From: Chrysochromulina tobinii
Taxonomy: Eukaryota > Haptophyta > Prymnesiales > Chrysochromulinaceae
Direction of reading: 5' to 3'
DNA: 45,557 nucleotides
NCBI GenBank assembly: GCA_001275005.1
Contig: JWZX01002916.1
Span: 1-45,557 of the forward strand
The stretch's first letter is position 1, and the number at the start of each line of letters is the position of its first letter. The translations under genes and the position numbers were made by a program. Below, in pieces: positions 9,506 to 19,700 of this stretch. Under the pieces are notes generated by a model. It saw nothing but the letters and a program-made list of their open reading frames with translations. It was not told the origin of the DNA and searched no databases.

Positions 9506-12500
9506 ATGCGGGAAGCCTGCCCCATCGGGCTCAGCCGCTCCATTTGGCTGCCCGATCCCGAGCAGCTTGATCACTTTCTGGGCAGCGGCATCTGGCCAGC
9601 CGCCTTCGTCCTGGGCGACGAGCTGCTCGCCCGTCCGGCATCGTGGCTCGCGGGCTTGACCATCGTCGAGCTGGGGGCGGGGGCGATCGGGTACCCGGGG
9701 CTAGTGGCCGCGCTGCGCGGCGGGCCGGGCACGCACGTGTTCCTCACGGACAAGCACGAAGGGCTTGTTGCTCGGCTGCGCGCGAGCGTCGAAGCGAATG
9801 GTCTGGCGTCACAGTGCGACGCGCGCGTGTATGAGTGGGGCGAAGGATCTGAAGTGCTGATGCAGAGCCTGCCGGGTCCGCCGGACCTGATCCTCGCGTC
9901 CGACTGCCTGTACACGCACGGCTCGACCGGCGCCTTTTGCGACGCGCTGGATGAGCTGTACACGCCCGGGACGACGCGTATCCTCGTGAGCGCAGAGGAG
10001 CGATGGAGTCGGCAGGAATGCATCGACATCTGCGCCGAGAAAGGTTGGCGCTTCACGCAGCTGGGCGGCGAGCGCCGTCCGAGTGCAGCCCACCTCGCGT
10101 GCGTCGAGAAGCGGATGCGCGAGATGGGCGAGGGCCGATGGTACGTGTACGAGGTGACTCGAGAGAGCGCTCAGGAGAGCGCTCGGCCGCACGGACTCCG
10201 GGAGTACTTGGGGTGCAAAGCGACCCGAGCCGAGCGAATGGAGGCGGAGGAGGCGCACAGCACAGCCGAGGCGGCTGAGGCATCCGAGGCGGACATTGTG
10301 TTCGGCGCGCAGAGCGTGGAAGCGACGCCCACTGCCCCGCCGCTCACGGCGCCAATCGCCGAGCCAATCGCCGAGCCGCGTGCCGACGCTCTGACGCTTT
10401 GGGTTCCGCCAACTGACTCGTCGACGATGGAGGCGGCGGCAGCGGCGGAGAGGGCGGCGGCGAAGGCGAGGGTGGTGGCGGCGAGGGCAGCGGCGGTGGC
10501 GCTGCGGGCAGAGGCGGTGGCAGAGCAGGAGAGGGCGGCGGCGAAGGCGAGGGTGGTGGCGGCGAGGGCAGCGGCGGTGGCGCTGCGGGCAGAGGCGGTG
10601 GCCGAGGCGGCACGCTCGATCGAAGTGGCCGTCGCCAGCTCGATCGAGACGAACGCCGTCGTCGACAATGGCGCCCATGACGACGCCCACGCGACCTCGT
10701 CCATGGCGAGCCTTCCGGACGCGCCGCTGCAGAGCAACAGCAGCGGTGCTCGCCTTCGGCTCGATTTGGGAGTCTCATTCGAAGATGCAGCGGGTCGGCT
10801 ACTCTCGTCACAGTTCTCGGAGACGTGCATGGAGTGGCTCAGCACAGCAGGCAGCTACAAGGCACTCAGTGCCTCCGACTGCGTGCTTCGTCAGATCGCT
10901 CCATGTGCCGCGTGCTTCGAGAACCATCTGGCAATCGCGCTGCCTGACTCGCCACCGCCGTTTGCGATCCGACCCCCCACCCAAAAGGTGCCTCCCTAGT
11001 CGATTGCATGCTGATTGCGATCCGCCCCCCACCCAAAAGGTGCCTCCCTAGTCGATTGCATGCTGATTGCGATCCGCCCCCCCACCCAAAAGGTGCCTCC
11101 CTAGTCGATTGCATGCTGATTGCCTCGGATGGCAAGCTGATTGGCACTGATTGCATGCTGATCGCCCTCCCCCCAACAGGTGCCTCCCTAGTCGATTGCA
11201 TGCTGATTGGCGCTGATTGCATGCTGATCGCCCTCCCCCCAACAGGTGCCCACGAAAGAGGAGGCCGCCTTGGGTAGTCGGACCGAAGTGCACCGGTTCG
11301 TGCTGCACGAGGGCATCGCCGAACAGATCAACACGGCGCTCAAGGAGGACGGCACGAGCCGCCTCGCCCACTGGCGCGCGCAGGTAATTGCGCTTTCTGG
11401 CGTCTGGCTGCCTCTCATGTCCTCTCATGGCGTCCCATAACCTCCCATTGCCTCTGATGACCTCTGATTGCCTCCCAGTGCCTCTGATGACCTCTGATGT
11501 CTCTCATGGCGTCCTATTGCCTCCCACTGCCTATCATTGCCTCTAATTGCCTCTCATTGCCTCTCTCATTGCCTCCAATGTCCATCATGGCGTCCCATGG
11601 CCTCTCATTGCCTCGCCATTTGGTGCGCGCAGCATGCGGACGGGAAAGGTATCCGTCGGAGTAACGTGGGCGGTTTCCATTCGGAAGAGGAGCGCTTCAA
11701 TCGTTCGTCCTCTGACTGGTACGGGCGCCTGTGCACAACCCTCACCCTCGCCCGATCCTCAACCCGAACCCTGACCCGAACCCTGACGAACCCTGACGAA
11801 CCTTGACGAGCCCTGACGAACCCTGACGAACTGTGACGAACCCTGACGAACCCTGACCCGATCCTCAACCCGAACCCTGACCCGAACCCTGACGCGAACC
11901 CTGACGAACCTTGACGAACCCTGACGAACCCTGACGAACCCTGACGAACCCTGACGAACCTTGACGAACCCTGACGCGAACCCTGACGAACCCTGACGAA
12001 CCCTGACGAACCCTGACGAACCTTGACGAACCCTGACGAACCCTGACCCGAACCCCAACCCTACGGTCGAAAGGTACGGGCGCGTGCACAACGTGCTTCT
12101 CGAGGCGCTGCTGATGCTGGAGAACGATCACAAGCACGAGGGCGAGAAGGAGAGTGCGCAGGCCGGCGAGCAGTGTGACGTGCGCCGTGACGAGCAGGGT
12201 GACGAGCGCCGTGGCGAGCAGGGTGACGAGCTGGGCGGCGCGACGGCGGCTGTGAAGACGGCTGTGAAGACGGCGGCCGGCGAGGCGGCTGCACGGCGAG
12301 TACCCGCCGCGCCGACCTACTCGCCCGTGGCCCAGATGCGTGTGAGCGGCTGGATGAATATCTCAAGCGCGCACGACTTCAACACGCTGCACGACCATGG
12401 CGAAGCGCTCTGGGCGGCGGTGTACTTTGTGGAAGCCGACGACCATGCCTTGATGGTGCTGGATGCAGGAGCGGCCGTGTACTCGGGGGCTTTGCTGCTC

Positions 12501-12871
12501 AAGACGCAGCTTGCGCCGTGGACGACCGATTTCGGCTTCTTACCCATCCAGCCTCGGCCTGGCGAGCTGTGGATCTTCCCGGGGTGCGTTGATTGCCACT
12601 ATCATCGCTGATGACCGCTGCGCTGATGACCTCTGATGACCTCTGATGACCTCTGATGACCTCTGACTGCCCCCCCCTCTTCAGGTACGTCCCTCACGCG
12701 GTGCTCCCGCACTACCTTCCACGAGCTTCCGGCCCGGACGACGAGAAGCTCGAGAGCCGTCGCATCTCGGTGGCGTGCAACATCTTCCGAGGCCCGCAGG
12801 GGGGCGGGGCGCTCGGGAGCGCGCAGGAGACGGCGGGGGTGCTCCGCAGCATGATGCGGCGTCGAATGTGA
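9506..12871 (+). CDS. METTL21-like methyltransferase fused to 2OG-Fe(II) oxygenase
   Basis: Five exons: 9506-10987, 11246-11383, 11633-11718, 12074-12583 and 12685-12871; about 800 residues, all phases consistent. Residues 1-215 resemble the Methyltransf_16 lysine methyltransferase family, with the SAM-binding stretch IVELGAGAIGYPGLVAAL, an acidic end of strand two (VFLTDKHEG) and DLILASDCLY. A long Ala/Arg-rich linker follows, with an 81-nt duplication. The C-terminal half matches putative 2OG-Fe(II) oxygenases of the PF13759/TIGR02466 type: RSNVGGFHS, then GWMNISSAHDFNTLHDHGE with the H-x-H metal site, FPGYVPHAV with the distal His, and RRISVACNIF with the 2-oxoglutarate Arg. Exons 2-5 could belong to a separate gene, but the first exon reads in frame through a good donor into exon 2, and no promoter-sized gap exists. 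Substrates are unknown. Confidence 0.78.
10447..10605 (+). repeat. 81-nt coding tandem duplication, Ala-rich linker
   Basis: Two nearly identical units start at 10447 and 10528 and encode ERAAAKARVVAARAAAVAL followed by RAEAVAE, the linker between the methyltransferase and oxygenase halves. Confidence 0.85.
10988..11245 (+). other. Intron 1 (258 nt) made of four GT...AG units
   Basis: Units 10988-11039, 11040-11092, 11093-11179 and 11180-11245 each begin GTGCCTCCCTAGTCGATTGC and end AAAAG or ACAG. The first two end with copies of the exon-1 terminus (CCCCCCACCCAAAAG). The join gives PTQK-VPTKEE. Confidence 0.85.
11384..11632 (+). other. Intron 2 (249 nt), CCTCTCATTG repeats
   Basis: The donor is GCGCGCAG|GTAATTGC and the acceptor GTGCGCGCAG|CATGCGG. 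The last bases of the intron (TGGTGCGCGCAG) copy the last bases of the upstream exon (TGGCGCGCGCAG). The interior is degenerate CCTCTxATTGC/GTCC repeats. The join gives HWRAQ-HADGKG. Confidence 0.85.
11719..12073 (+). other. Intron 3 (355 nt), CCTGACGAAC decamer array
   Basis: The donor is TCTGACTG|GTACGGGC and the acceptor GTCGAAAG|GTACGGGC. The intron's first bases (GTACGGGCGCCTGTGCACAA) copy the start of the next exon (GTACGGGCGCGTGCACAAC). Positions 11740-12055 are about 30 imperfect 10-nt units. The join gives SSSDW-YGRVHN. Confidence 0.9.
12584..12684 (+). other. Intron 4 (101 nt), CTCTGATGAC repeats
   Basis: The donor is CCCGGG|TGCGTT-type (GG|GTGCGTTG) and the acceptor CCTCTTCAG|GTACGTCC. 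Five CTCTGATGAC-type units lie inside. The join restores FPGYVPHAV, which carries the oxygenase's distal iron-binding His. Confidence 0.88.
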
Positions 12872-13162
12872 ATCGCACCAGAGTATTGGAGAGACCACCG
12901 GCGACCGGGGTCAGTACGGACCAGGATTGCGCGCACCGTTGGGCGCGGAGGAGGAGGGCGAGCTGGTGAATTTTTGTTCAGTTCAAGTTACTACATAAAC
13001 AACAGACAACCTAACGGAAGCTTATCGAATGCGCTTGAACTTGAACTTGAACTTGAATTTGAACTTGAATTTTTGGGGCCGGAAAACTAAAGTTCACTCA
13101 GGACCGACGAAACCGTTCACAGCGTCCATGGCTCTCGCCGCGCGTGCCCTCCTCTCCCGCAA
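12872..13162. promoter_or_regulatory. Intergenic with TTGAAC hexamer array
   Basis: The 3' flank of the oxygenase gene and the promoter/leader of the VPS9 gene. A hexamer run (CTTGAA repeated about seven times) lies at about 13031-13072. No gene is seen. Confidence 0.5.
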
Positions 13163-14797
13163 ATGGCAGCCCAGTCCGCCAAGCCCAATTCATCCTACCA
13201 GGCCTTTCTTACAAAGCTCAACGACCCGCAGGCCGCCTCTTTGCTCCGTGCGATGAAGCTCTTTGTGCGCAACGCGCTTGCGGCCACGGAGAGCGCTAAT
13301 CGCAGCCTCTCCATCGACGAGCTCGCTGAGGCTGTGCAGGCCTTTTTCCAGCAAACGGAGGCGGACATTGCCGGTCACCCGCTGTGGGCGGGCTGCGATG
13401 CCGCCGAGCTCCAGCGCGCGTGCGACAGCGTCGAGAAGTTTGTGATGACAAAGCTGCACGACCGCGTGTTCGCGGCCGAGCCCGTCGAGGCGCAGGAGGA
13501 TGAGGCGGTGCACCGATGGATGCAGCGACTGCGCTTCTTGACAGTCGACCACTTTGCCATCTCGCCCGAGTTCCAGGCCCTGGCGCCGTGGACGTTTGCT
13601 CAGCAGGAGCTCGTCAAGATCGCCACTTACCGGACGCCGCGCGACAAGCTCGTGTGCATCCTCAACTGCTGCAAGCGCATCAACAGCGCGCTCTCGCACT
13701 CGTCCACGGGCACTCACGGCGCGGATGAGTTCTTCCCGGTGCTCCTCTACGTGACGCTGCAGGCGTCGCCCTTGGGACTGCACGCGAGCCTGCAGTACAT
13801 TGTGCGCTTTCGCCACTCCTCAGGGCTGGTCTCGGAGGCGGCCTACTACCTGACCCACATGCAGAGCGCCCTCTCGTTCCTATCGAATGTGCAGCCTGAG
13901 CAGCTGAGCATCGACAGTGCGAGCTACGAGCAAGGTCTCGCCGAGACGCACGCCGCCCTCGAGAGAGAGCGCGCCGTACGGGAGGCAGAGGAGGCACGCG
14001 CGGCGGAGGTGGCAGCCGCCGCGGCCGCAGCAACCGTCGCCGAGGCGGAGGCGGCAGCCGCTGCCACAGCCGCGGCCGCAGCTGCCGCCGCCGAAGCCGC
14101 CGCCATCGCCGCCGCGCCGACGAGTGTCGACGCCGCCGGCCACGTCAACGGCTTCGTCAACGGCTTCGTCAACGGCTTCGGCTCGACACCACCGCGGAAG
14201 GCGCGGACCAACAGCGGTGTGAACCGCGGTGTGACGTCGTCCGCGCTCGTGAGCGAGACAGCTCCCGAGACGCCCCTGCTGCTTGGCAGCCCCCTTTTTG
14301 GCGGGCGTCCGCTTTCAGCTGCGGACGACTCGGCTCTGCCGTCAGCGGCGACGCCCGCGGCGGCGCGCAAGCGCCCAGTGAATGGGAATGGTATGGGCGT
14401 GTGTGTGGAGCTGCGCCTCGTACCTGCGCCAGGTTCTGACGATGCGGCACTCCGGCCGAACGATGCTGTCGGCACCGGCGGCGGCACGCCGTACGTTCGC
14501 CTCGAGCTCGAGCTCTGCAGCTGGCTGACCGTGCGCCGCCGGCAGCTCGTTCGGCAGCTCGGTACGGCGCCGAGCTTACGGTGGCTCGAGACGCGCAACA
14601 TCGCCGAGCTGACCATTGGCGATGTGCGCACCGTGCTCGAAGAGTATAGGTGGCTGAGCGCGGTCTTTAGTCGAGGCGCGGCTCACGAACGAGCCGCGGC
14701 GGCCAAATGCGCCGCCGAGACGACGACGTTACGAGCGAAGAGTTCGATCGAGCGCGCAGGCGGCTCCGGCGCGGGTAGCACTAGCATAAGCAACTAA
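13163..14797 (+). CDS. VPS9-domain protein (Rab5-type guanine exchange factor)
   Basis: Intronless, 544 residues. A helical N-terminal bundle leads to a VPS9 domain at about residues 150-250: KIATYRTPRDKLVCILNCCK, then GADEFFPVLLYVTLQASP, LGLHASLQYIVRFRHSSG and LVSEAAYYLTHMQSALSFL. These hold the conserved Asp-Glu-x2-Pro, Tyr and Thr of Rabex-5-like exchange factors. The product therefore probably activates an endosomal Rab5/Rab21 GTPase. After the domain come a Glu/Ala coiled-coil stretch, three copies of the 12-nt unit encoding VNGF, and an unrecognised C-terminal 180 residues. The ATG at 13163 is the first that opens this frame; a short overlapping frame starts at 13130. Confidence 0.92.
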   Translation: MAAQSAKPNSSYQAFLTKLNDPQAASLLRAMKLFVRNALAATESANRSLSIDELAEAVQAFFQQTEADIAGHPLWAGCDAAELQRACDSVEKFVMTKLHDRVFAAEPVEAQEDEAVHRWMQRLRFLTVDHFAISPEFQALAPWTFAQQELVKIATYRTPRDKLVCILNCCKRINSALSHSSTGTHGADEFFPVLLYVTLQASPLGLHASLQYIVRFRHSSGLVSEAAYYLTHMQSALSFLSNVQPEQLSIDSASYEQGLAETHAALERERAVREAEEARAAEVAAAAAAATVAEAEAAAAATAAAAAAAAEAAAIAAAPTSVDAAGHVNGFVNGFVNGFGSTPPRKARTNSGVNRGVTSSALVSETAPETPLLLGSPLFGGRPLSAADDSALPSAATPAAARKRPVNGNGMGVCVELRLVPAPGSDDAALRPNDAVGTGGGTPYVRLELELCSWLTVRRRQLVRQLGTAPSLRWLETRNIAELTIGDVRTVLEEYRWLSAVFSRGAAHERAAAAKCAAETTTLRAKSSIERAGGSGAGSTSISN

Positions 14798-15007
14798 GCG
14801 CTGGCCGCTGCACTCCGCCCGCCATGCCGCCCGCCCGTACGCCGCGGAGGTTTGTAAAAAAGCCTCGTGAACACGTCCGTTTCGCGTTTCGGCTGTCGCG
14901 TACATTTGAGCTCTCTCTATGATCGTTTGCCGAGGTCGCTGCAAAATCGAAAGACGAAACCAACTGCAACTTCACATGAAACGCCCGCGATCGCGCGAGT
15001 CCCCGCG

Positions 15008-15664
15008 ATGGCGAAGCTGCAGCCATTGTCAGGCCCAAGGTCGCCGACGAGAACGTACACATGGCGGCGACACGATCAATGGAGTGCGGCGCTGCCTGTC
15101 GCAGAGTCCCTTTTGCAGTCCACGACAGCGTCACCGGAGCATCCACGGGTTGCCCGCCCATCCTCAGCATCAAGAAGCCCTCGTCGTTCGTCGGCAGCAG
15201 CAGCGGCGCAGCAACCTGCAGCTATCCACGTTGACTACGGTTCCATGGGTTTGACAGTTCAACAAATCTCTCCTCTATCTGTGGCTGCACAAAGCGACCA
15301 CGTTGCGCTCGGGTTGATACTGAGAGCGATGCCACCTGGCTCGCCGCCGCCTGTCGAGGTGAGTGCCGAGCAGCCATGCACACGCAAAGTCGCAATGGAT
15401 CGATTTATTGGCATGCAGATGCTGCCGGACCCGTCGCCACTGACGAATCCACCGCGGCGGGGTCGGGGTTTGGGCACGTCCCGAACGATTCCATCAAAGC
15501 GCTTGGCACCGACATCCTGGTCTTGCGCTATCTGCTTGAGCTCACGCTGGGTTGAGGCACGCCTCGCGCGCCTAGTGTGTGGGCACTGCTTTCACGTGGA
15601 ATGCTTGGGCCAGTGGACCGTCCGTGCAAATCTGTGCCCTTGTTGTCGGCAGCCGCTTGAATAG
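15008..15664 (+). CDS. RING-H2 finger protein (probable E3 ubiquitin ligase)
   Basis: About 218 residues from the first in-frame ATG, 15008; the open frame extends further 5' but without an ATG. The body is Ser/Arg/Ala-rich and contains MGLTVQQISPLSVAA. The C-terminus is a RING-H2: CAIC, then after 14 residues CGHCFHVEC, then CPCCRQPLE at the end, i.e. C-x2-C-x14-C-x-H-x2-H-x2-C-x10-C-x2-C. It probably recruits an E2 enzyme; the substrate is unknown. A possible 60-nt in-frame intron (15359-15418, GTGAGT...GCAG) would remove 20 residues; whether it is spliced cannot be told. Confidence 0.8.
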   Translation: MAKLQPLSGPRSPTRTYTWRRHDQWSAALPVAESLLQSTTASPEHPRVARPSSASRSPRRSSAAAAAQQPAAIHVDYGSMGLTVQQISPLSVAAQSDHVALGLILRAMPPGSPPPVEVSAEQPCTRKVAMDRFIGMQMLPDPSPLTNPPRRGRGLGTSRTIPSKRLAPTSWSCAICLSSRWVEARLARLVCGHCFHVECLGQWTVRANLCPCCRQPLE

Positions 15665-16094
15665 GACGGAACCACCGGAACGTAAAGTGATCGAGCAGTT
15701 CTCTGCTCTTCTGAGGTTCTTGCAGGCGTCTGGTCGTTGCCGCGCATGTTACCGCGTTACCGCGTTCATGTTCTCTCTAATATTATCTTGTCTACGACTC
15801 TCCATAGATGCTCTGAGGGGCTCTTGATCCAGCACACAGTCTACCGCACCGTCCCAGCTCGGTGGAGCCGCCTGTTCGAAGCAACCGCCCCGTACACCAG
15901 GACCACCTGGCGAACACATCCAACCACTGTCGACCACACACATACGCGAATCTGCCCGTGCACTGCAGGTGTTCATGTTCAACTTGTTCCCGTGCAGCCT
16001 GCCTGCCTACTGCTCCTTGAGATCTGTGTACTGACCACGCTGCGTGATCTCCAACGTGCGGCAGGCGAGGAGTCTCACCTTTGTGCCACTCGCC
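15665..16094. other. Intergenic, tail-to-tail between RING and SelW genes
   Basis: No coding signal on either strand. The right part is the 3' untranslated region of the selenoprotein gene. Confidence 0.5.
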
Positions 16095-16134
16095 GTCATG
16101 GCTGCAGATGTAGTCCGGCACCAGCGACCATCAT
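16095..16134 (-). promoter_or_regulatory. Candidate SECIS element of selenoprotein W
   Basis: On the minus strand, 22 nt after the stop: ATGA (16134-16131), a 12-nt arm TGGTCGCTGGTG, an apical loop CCGGACTA, a pairing arm CATCTGCAGCCA (two mismatches, two wobbles) and TGAC. The ATGA/TGA quartet with CC in the apical loop fits the AUGA_CC_GA form of the eukaryotic SECIS. Folding was done by eye. Confidence 0.5.
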
Positions 16135-16155
16135 GCAAAAGTGCCTGGAGAGTCC

Positions 16156-16407
16156 TTACTTGACGAGCGGCTCCAGCGCCATCATGAGAGCTTGGTACTC
16201 GGCACGAGTCTGAAGTTTGCCGCCCTGGCCTCCGAGCTTGCTGTGGACGAGCTGGCCATTCGCCGTAACCTCAAAGGAGCTTCTGCGACCTGGTTTGCCA
16301 GTGATGGTGCAGCCCTTGATGTCGGACTCCAGCTTCACCTTCAGAGCATCGAAGGCGGGCTTGTAGCCTCAGGCACCACAGTATTCGACGTCGATAATGA
16401 GAGGCAT
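16156..16407 (-). CDS. SELENOW: Selenoprotein W, Sec encoded by in-frame TGA
   Basis: 83 residues, with TGA at 16371-16369 read as selenocysteine. The reading starts MPLIIDVEYCGA, then U, then GYKPAFDALKVKLE, giving the Rdx-family redox motif C-x-x-U on the first loop of a thioredoxin-like fold. It continues SDIKGCTITGKPGRRSSFEV and NGQLVHSKLGGQGG to the end, ALEPLVK and TAA. Length and spacing match SelW (about 85-90 residues). Similarity continues without break on both sides of the TGA, so it is not a pseudogene stop. A candidate SECIS lies directly downstream. Role known from the family: small cytosolic thiol oxidoreductase. It is divergent from the glycosidase-like gene at 16747. Confidence 0.93.
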
Positions 16408-16746
16408 GTGCGCGGTGAGCGTCTTAGCGACCGTTTCGCGCTCGGCGTGTGAGTGCTTGCTCGCCGCGATTCCCATGTCTCGGTAATAAGCCCTGCGTTC
16501 GCGTTGGGGGTCTTCGAGGAACTTCGAAGTGTCTTCGGGTAAACTCTGAACTTGAATCGTGAATTTGAATCGTCGGGACGCCGTATCGACCCTCGCCTCG
16601 AGTCCCGAGGAAAATAGATACTTCTGTCCACCCGCTGACTGTGAACACCCGCTGTGCCGCCCGCTCTGCCGTGCCCAGCGCGTAAAAACGTGACAAACTG
16701 CTCCGTGATGGAGGCGGTCATTCCTCGGAAGCAAGCCCGCGGCGCG
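16408..16746. promoter_or_regulatory. Divergent promoter, SelW / glycosidase-like gene
   Basis: A gap of about 340 bp between two divergent starts. It holds GAACTTGAATCGTGAATTTG near 16547-16567, resembling the TTGAA hexamers before the VPS9 gene. Open frames here are antisense or leader. Confidence 0.4.
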
Positions 16747-19700
16747 ATGGCGAGACGCAATCCAGACACGTGCTGCGCACTCCGAACGGCCGCGGCGTGT
16801 CTGTTCTTTTGGTTACTCTTTCGCCCGCTCGGCGCCTCGACCACCTCCATCGCCGGAGCGGCCGTGGTCGTCGACGCAGCCGAGGCCTCGCGCGCCCTCT
16901 CTTTGTACTCCATTACGACGGATACGCTCTGGCAGCGCGACTGGCGGGTATGCGCCTGCATGCGCCTGAGCCACGCTGTCCGCCGTTGCTGTGCCTTCGC
17001 TCACGCGCGGCTCGCCCATCACCCCATCGCAGGGCCGCCCGCTGGGCAATCACCGCGCGCTGCTGCGGGTGCAACCGGGCCCGAGCGAGCTCGCGTGGGC
17101 GCGCGTCGAGTGGAGATTGCCCGGGCTCGCCGTGGAGGACCACCAACCGCTGCTGGTCAACGCCGAGACGGGCGCCATGGTGCGCGGCGTCATGTACGCG
17201 TCCGCCTCGAGTGAGCGCGGGGACGTCGTCTTTGAGCTGCGCCCGCCCATCGAGGTGGCTACGACCTTTTACCTGTACTACCTGCCCTTTGATGACCGGC
17301 CGTGCCAGACAGGACCCTCCTCCCAGTGCACCACGCACTACTACAAGGGACGGAACAAGCGACGGCGCCTGTTCGCCTCTGCCGCGGGCCGCGGGCGTCG
17401 AGCGGCAGCCGGCGGCGGCGGCGGCGGCTTCCGCGCGCGCGTCGCCGCGGTGCTGGAGCGGCCCGACTGGCAGGGGAGCCTGCCCCGCGCGAGTGTGATC
17501 GGGCTGGAGGCGCGCACCTCCAAGGACGCCTTCCACCCGATGGAGGTGGCGGTGACCAGCGCGGAGACGGCGAGCCTCGTCGCGCACGCGTCGCGCCAGC
17601 TGCGCCGACTCCTCGTGTGGCCCGAATCCCGCGAACACCCGATTCGGATGCTCGACCGGCTGCCCCTCCGGTGGCTCGCGGCGGGCGTGCCCGCCCCCAA
17701 TGCGACAGTGCACGCGGGCACGGCTCTGCGCGGCGAGTTTTACGCGTTCCAGCTCGGAGTGTACGCACCCGTCGCCGCGCTGCGCTTGCTCCCCTCGTGG
17801 AGCGCTCCTGTGCAGGTGAGTGTCGTTAATTGCCTCTTGATGGCCTCTGATGGCCTCTGATGGCTCCCCTCGTGGAGCGCGCGCCCGTGCAGGTGTCGTT
17901 AATTGCCTCTTGATGGCCTCTGATGGCCTCTGATGGCTTCGTGGAGCGCGCCCGTGCAGGTGTCGTCAGGCCACTCGCTGGGCTCGTGGGCTGTGCGGTG
18001 CATCAACCGGCCCAACGGCTCGGCGCAGGCGAGCAGCGGCATCTACCTGCGTGCGGGCAGCGTGCAGCCGCTCTGGTTTGGGGTCGAAGTGCCCGAGGGC
18101 GCGTCGCCGGGCGAGTACACCTTCCGAGTGCGCGTGTCTGAACTCGACCACGGAGCGGCGGAGGAGACGACCGTGCGGCTGACGGTCACGGCGGACGTCA
18201 TCGAGCAGCATGGCGACTCAGAGCTCTGGCGCCACTCGCGGCTGCGGTGGCTCGACTCGACCGCGGGGGAAGGCGTGGTCAACCTCGCCGCTGTCAAGGC
18301 CGCGCAGTCCGCCGCTTCCAACCCGCACGCCTCTGCCCAGCTCGCGGCGCGAGGGCGCTCGGATGTGTGGCAGCCGGTGACCGTCGATCATGAGGCCCTG
18401 ACTCTCACAGCCTCGGGTGCGCGCGTGCTGCGCCTCTCGCGGCGCGGGCTGCCTTCGTCGCTTCGAGTGGGCGCGGTCGAGTTACTGGCAGCGCCCGCCC
18501 AGTTGCGCCTTCTTGGTGCAACGTCAGGGACGGGGGCTAGTCATGAGATCAGGTGGTCGTCGAGCGCGGCTGGCCCGCAGTTTGCCGTCGACGCCAACGG
18601 CGGCGTCGAGTGGGTTGCTGAGGGGCACGCCAAGGAGGCGGCAGAGGGCGGCTGCGGCGGCCTCAAGGTTGAGGTGCGCGGCGTGCTCAACACTGATGGG
18701 CTCGTGCAATTGACTATGCGCCTTGAGGCTCGAGCGGATGGGGGCGGCAGCTGTGACTTGAGCGACGTGCAGCTGCAGCTGCCGATGGTCGAGGGCGCCA
18801 CACGGCTGGTCAACGGCTTCGGCTACAAGGGCGCTCCGCGGCCCGATGAGGTCATCTTCAAGTGGGACGCCGAGGTGACCGAGCTCACGTCTCACAACCA
18901 AAAGGGGCTCGACTGCCGCGTGTGGCTCGGCGGCGCGGATGCGGGCTTGCAGATCAACCTTCAAGGGGTCGAGCAGGCGAAGCAGGCGGCGAGCTCGCAC
19001 TGTGGCAACAATGACCGTGGCGAGCTCGTCTGCGACGACCTGATCGACGCCCAATACAACGTGGCACTCGGATCCGCCGTTTGGTTCAATCGCAACAAGG
19101 GCGGTGCGACTGTCAAGGTGATGGGGCCCTCGGGGGTCGCGCGACTACGCCAGCTTCGCCAGCTGAGCGGCTCGTCCTCGACGGCGGCGGCGGCGGACAA
19201 TGGCGGCGGCGGCAGCGGCGGCGGCGGCGCGCGCGTGGCCATGGTCACCATCTACACCGGCAAGATCCGCGTGAGTGCGCTCGAGCCGCTCGTGCTGCCC
19301 GTGCGGCTGCTGCTCACGCCCGTGCGTGGCGCCGGCGGCCCTCGTACGGCCGACTTCGACACACGCTACTTCCACATGCAACGCTTCACCACGGTGGCGA
19401 AGGCCACCTCGGCAGCGCCGCATCCCTGGATCATCCTCCACCAAGGGAACCAGCTCAACCCGTACATCAACTACCCCTTCCTCACCGTCGAACCCCTCCG
19501 CCAGTACGTCAAGGAGGCGCACGCGGCGGGCGCGAAGGTGAAGCTGTACTACACTGTGCGCGAGCTCTCGACCTCGGCCACCGAGCTATGGGCGCTGCGC
19601 TCGCTCAATGGCGAGGTGCTCGTCCCATCGAAGGTCGAAGGAGGGCACGCGTGGTTACGTGAGCACGTGCGTACCAACTACTCAGCCGCGTGGCACGAGC

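Noticed and set aside
11740-12055. Decamer array CCTGACGAAC as telomeric or satellite DNA
   Set aside because: It is bounded by matching splice sites inside a coding gene, and the unit is not a known telomere type.
14867-15007. 5' extension of the RING gene
   Set aside because: The frame is open but has no ATG before 15008 and no similarity.
16060-16098. Alternative SECIS hairpin starting ATGACGGCGAG
   Set aside because: It pairs with CTCGCC, but the 3' side lacks the required GA of the quartet.
16369-16371. TGA taken as a stop, making SelW a pseudogene
   Set aside because: The codon is exactly at the family's Sec position and similarity continues in the same frame to a proper stop.
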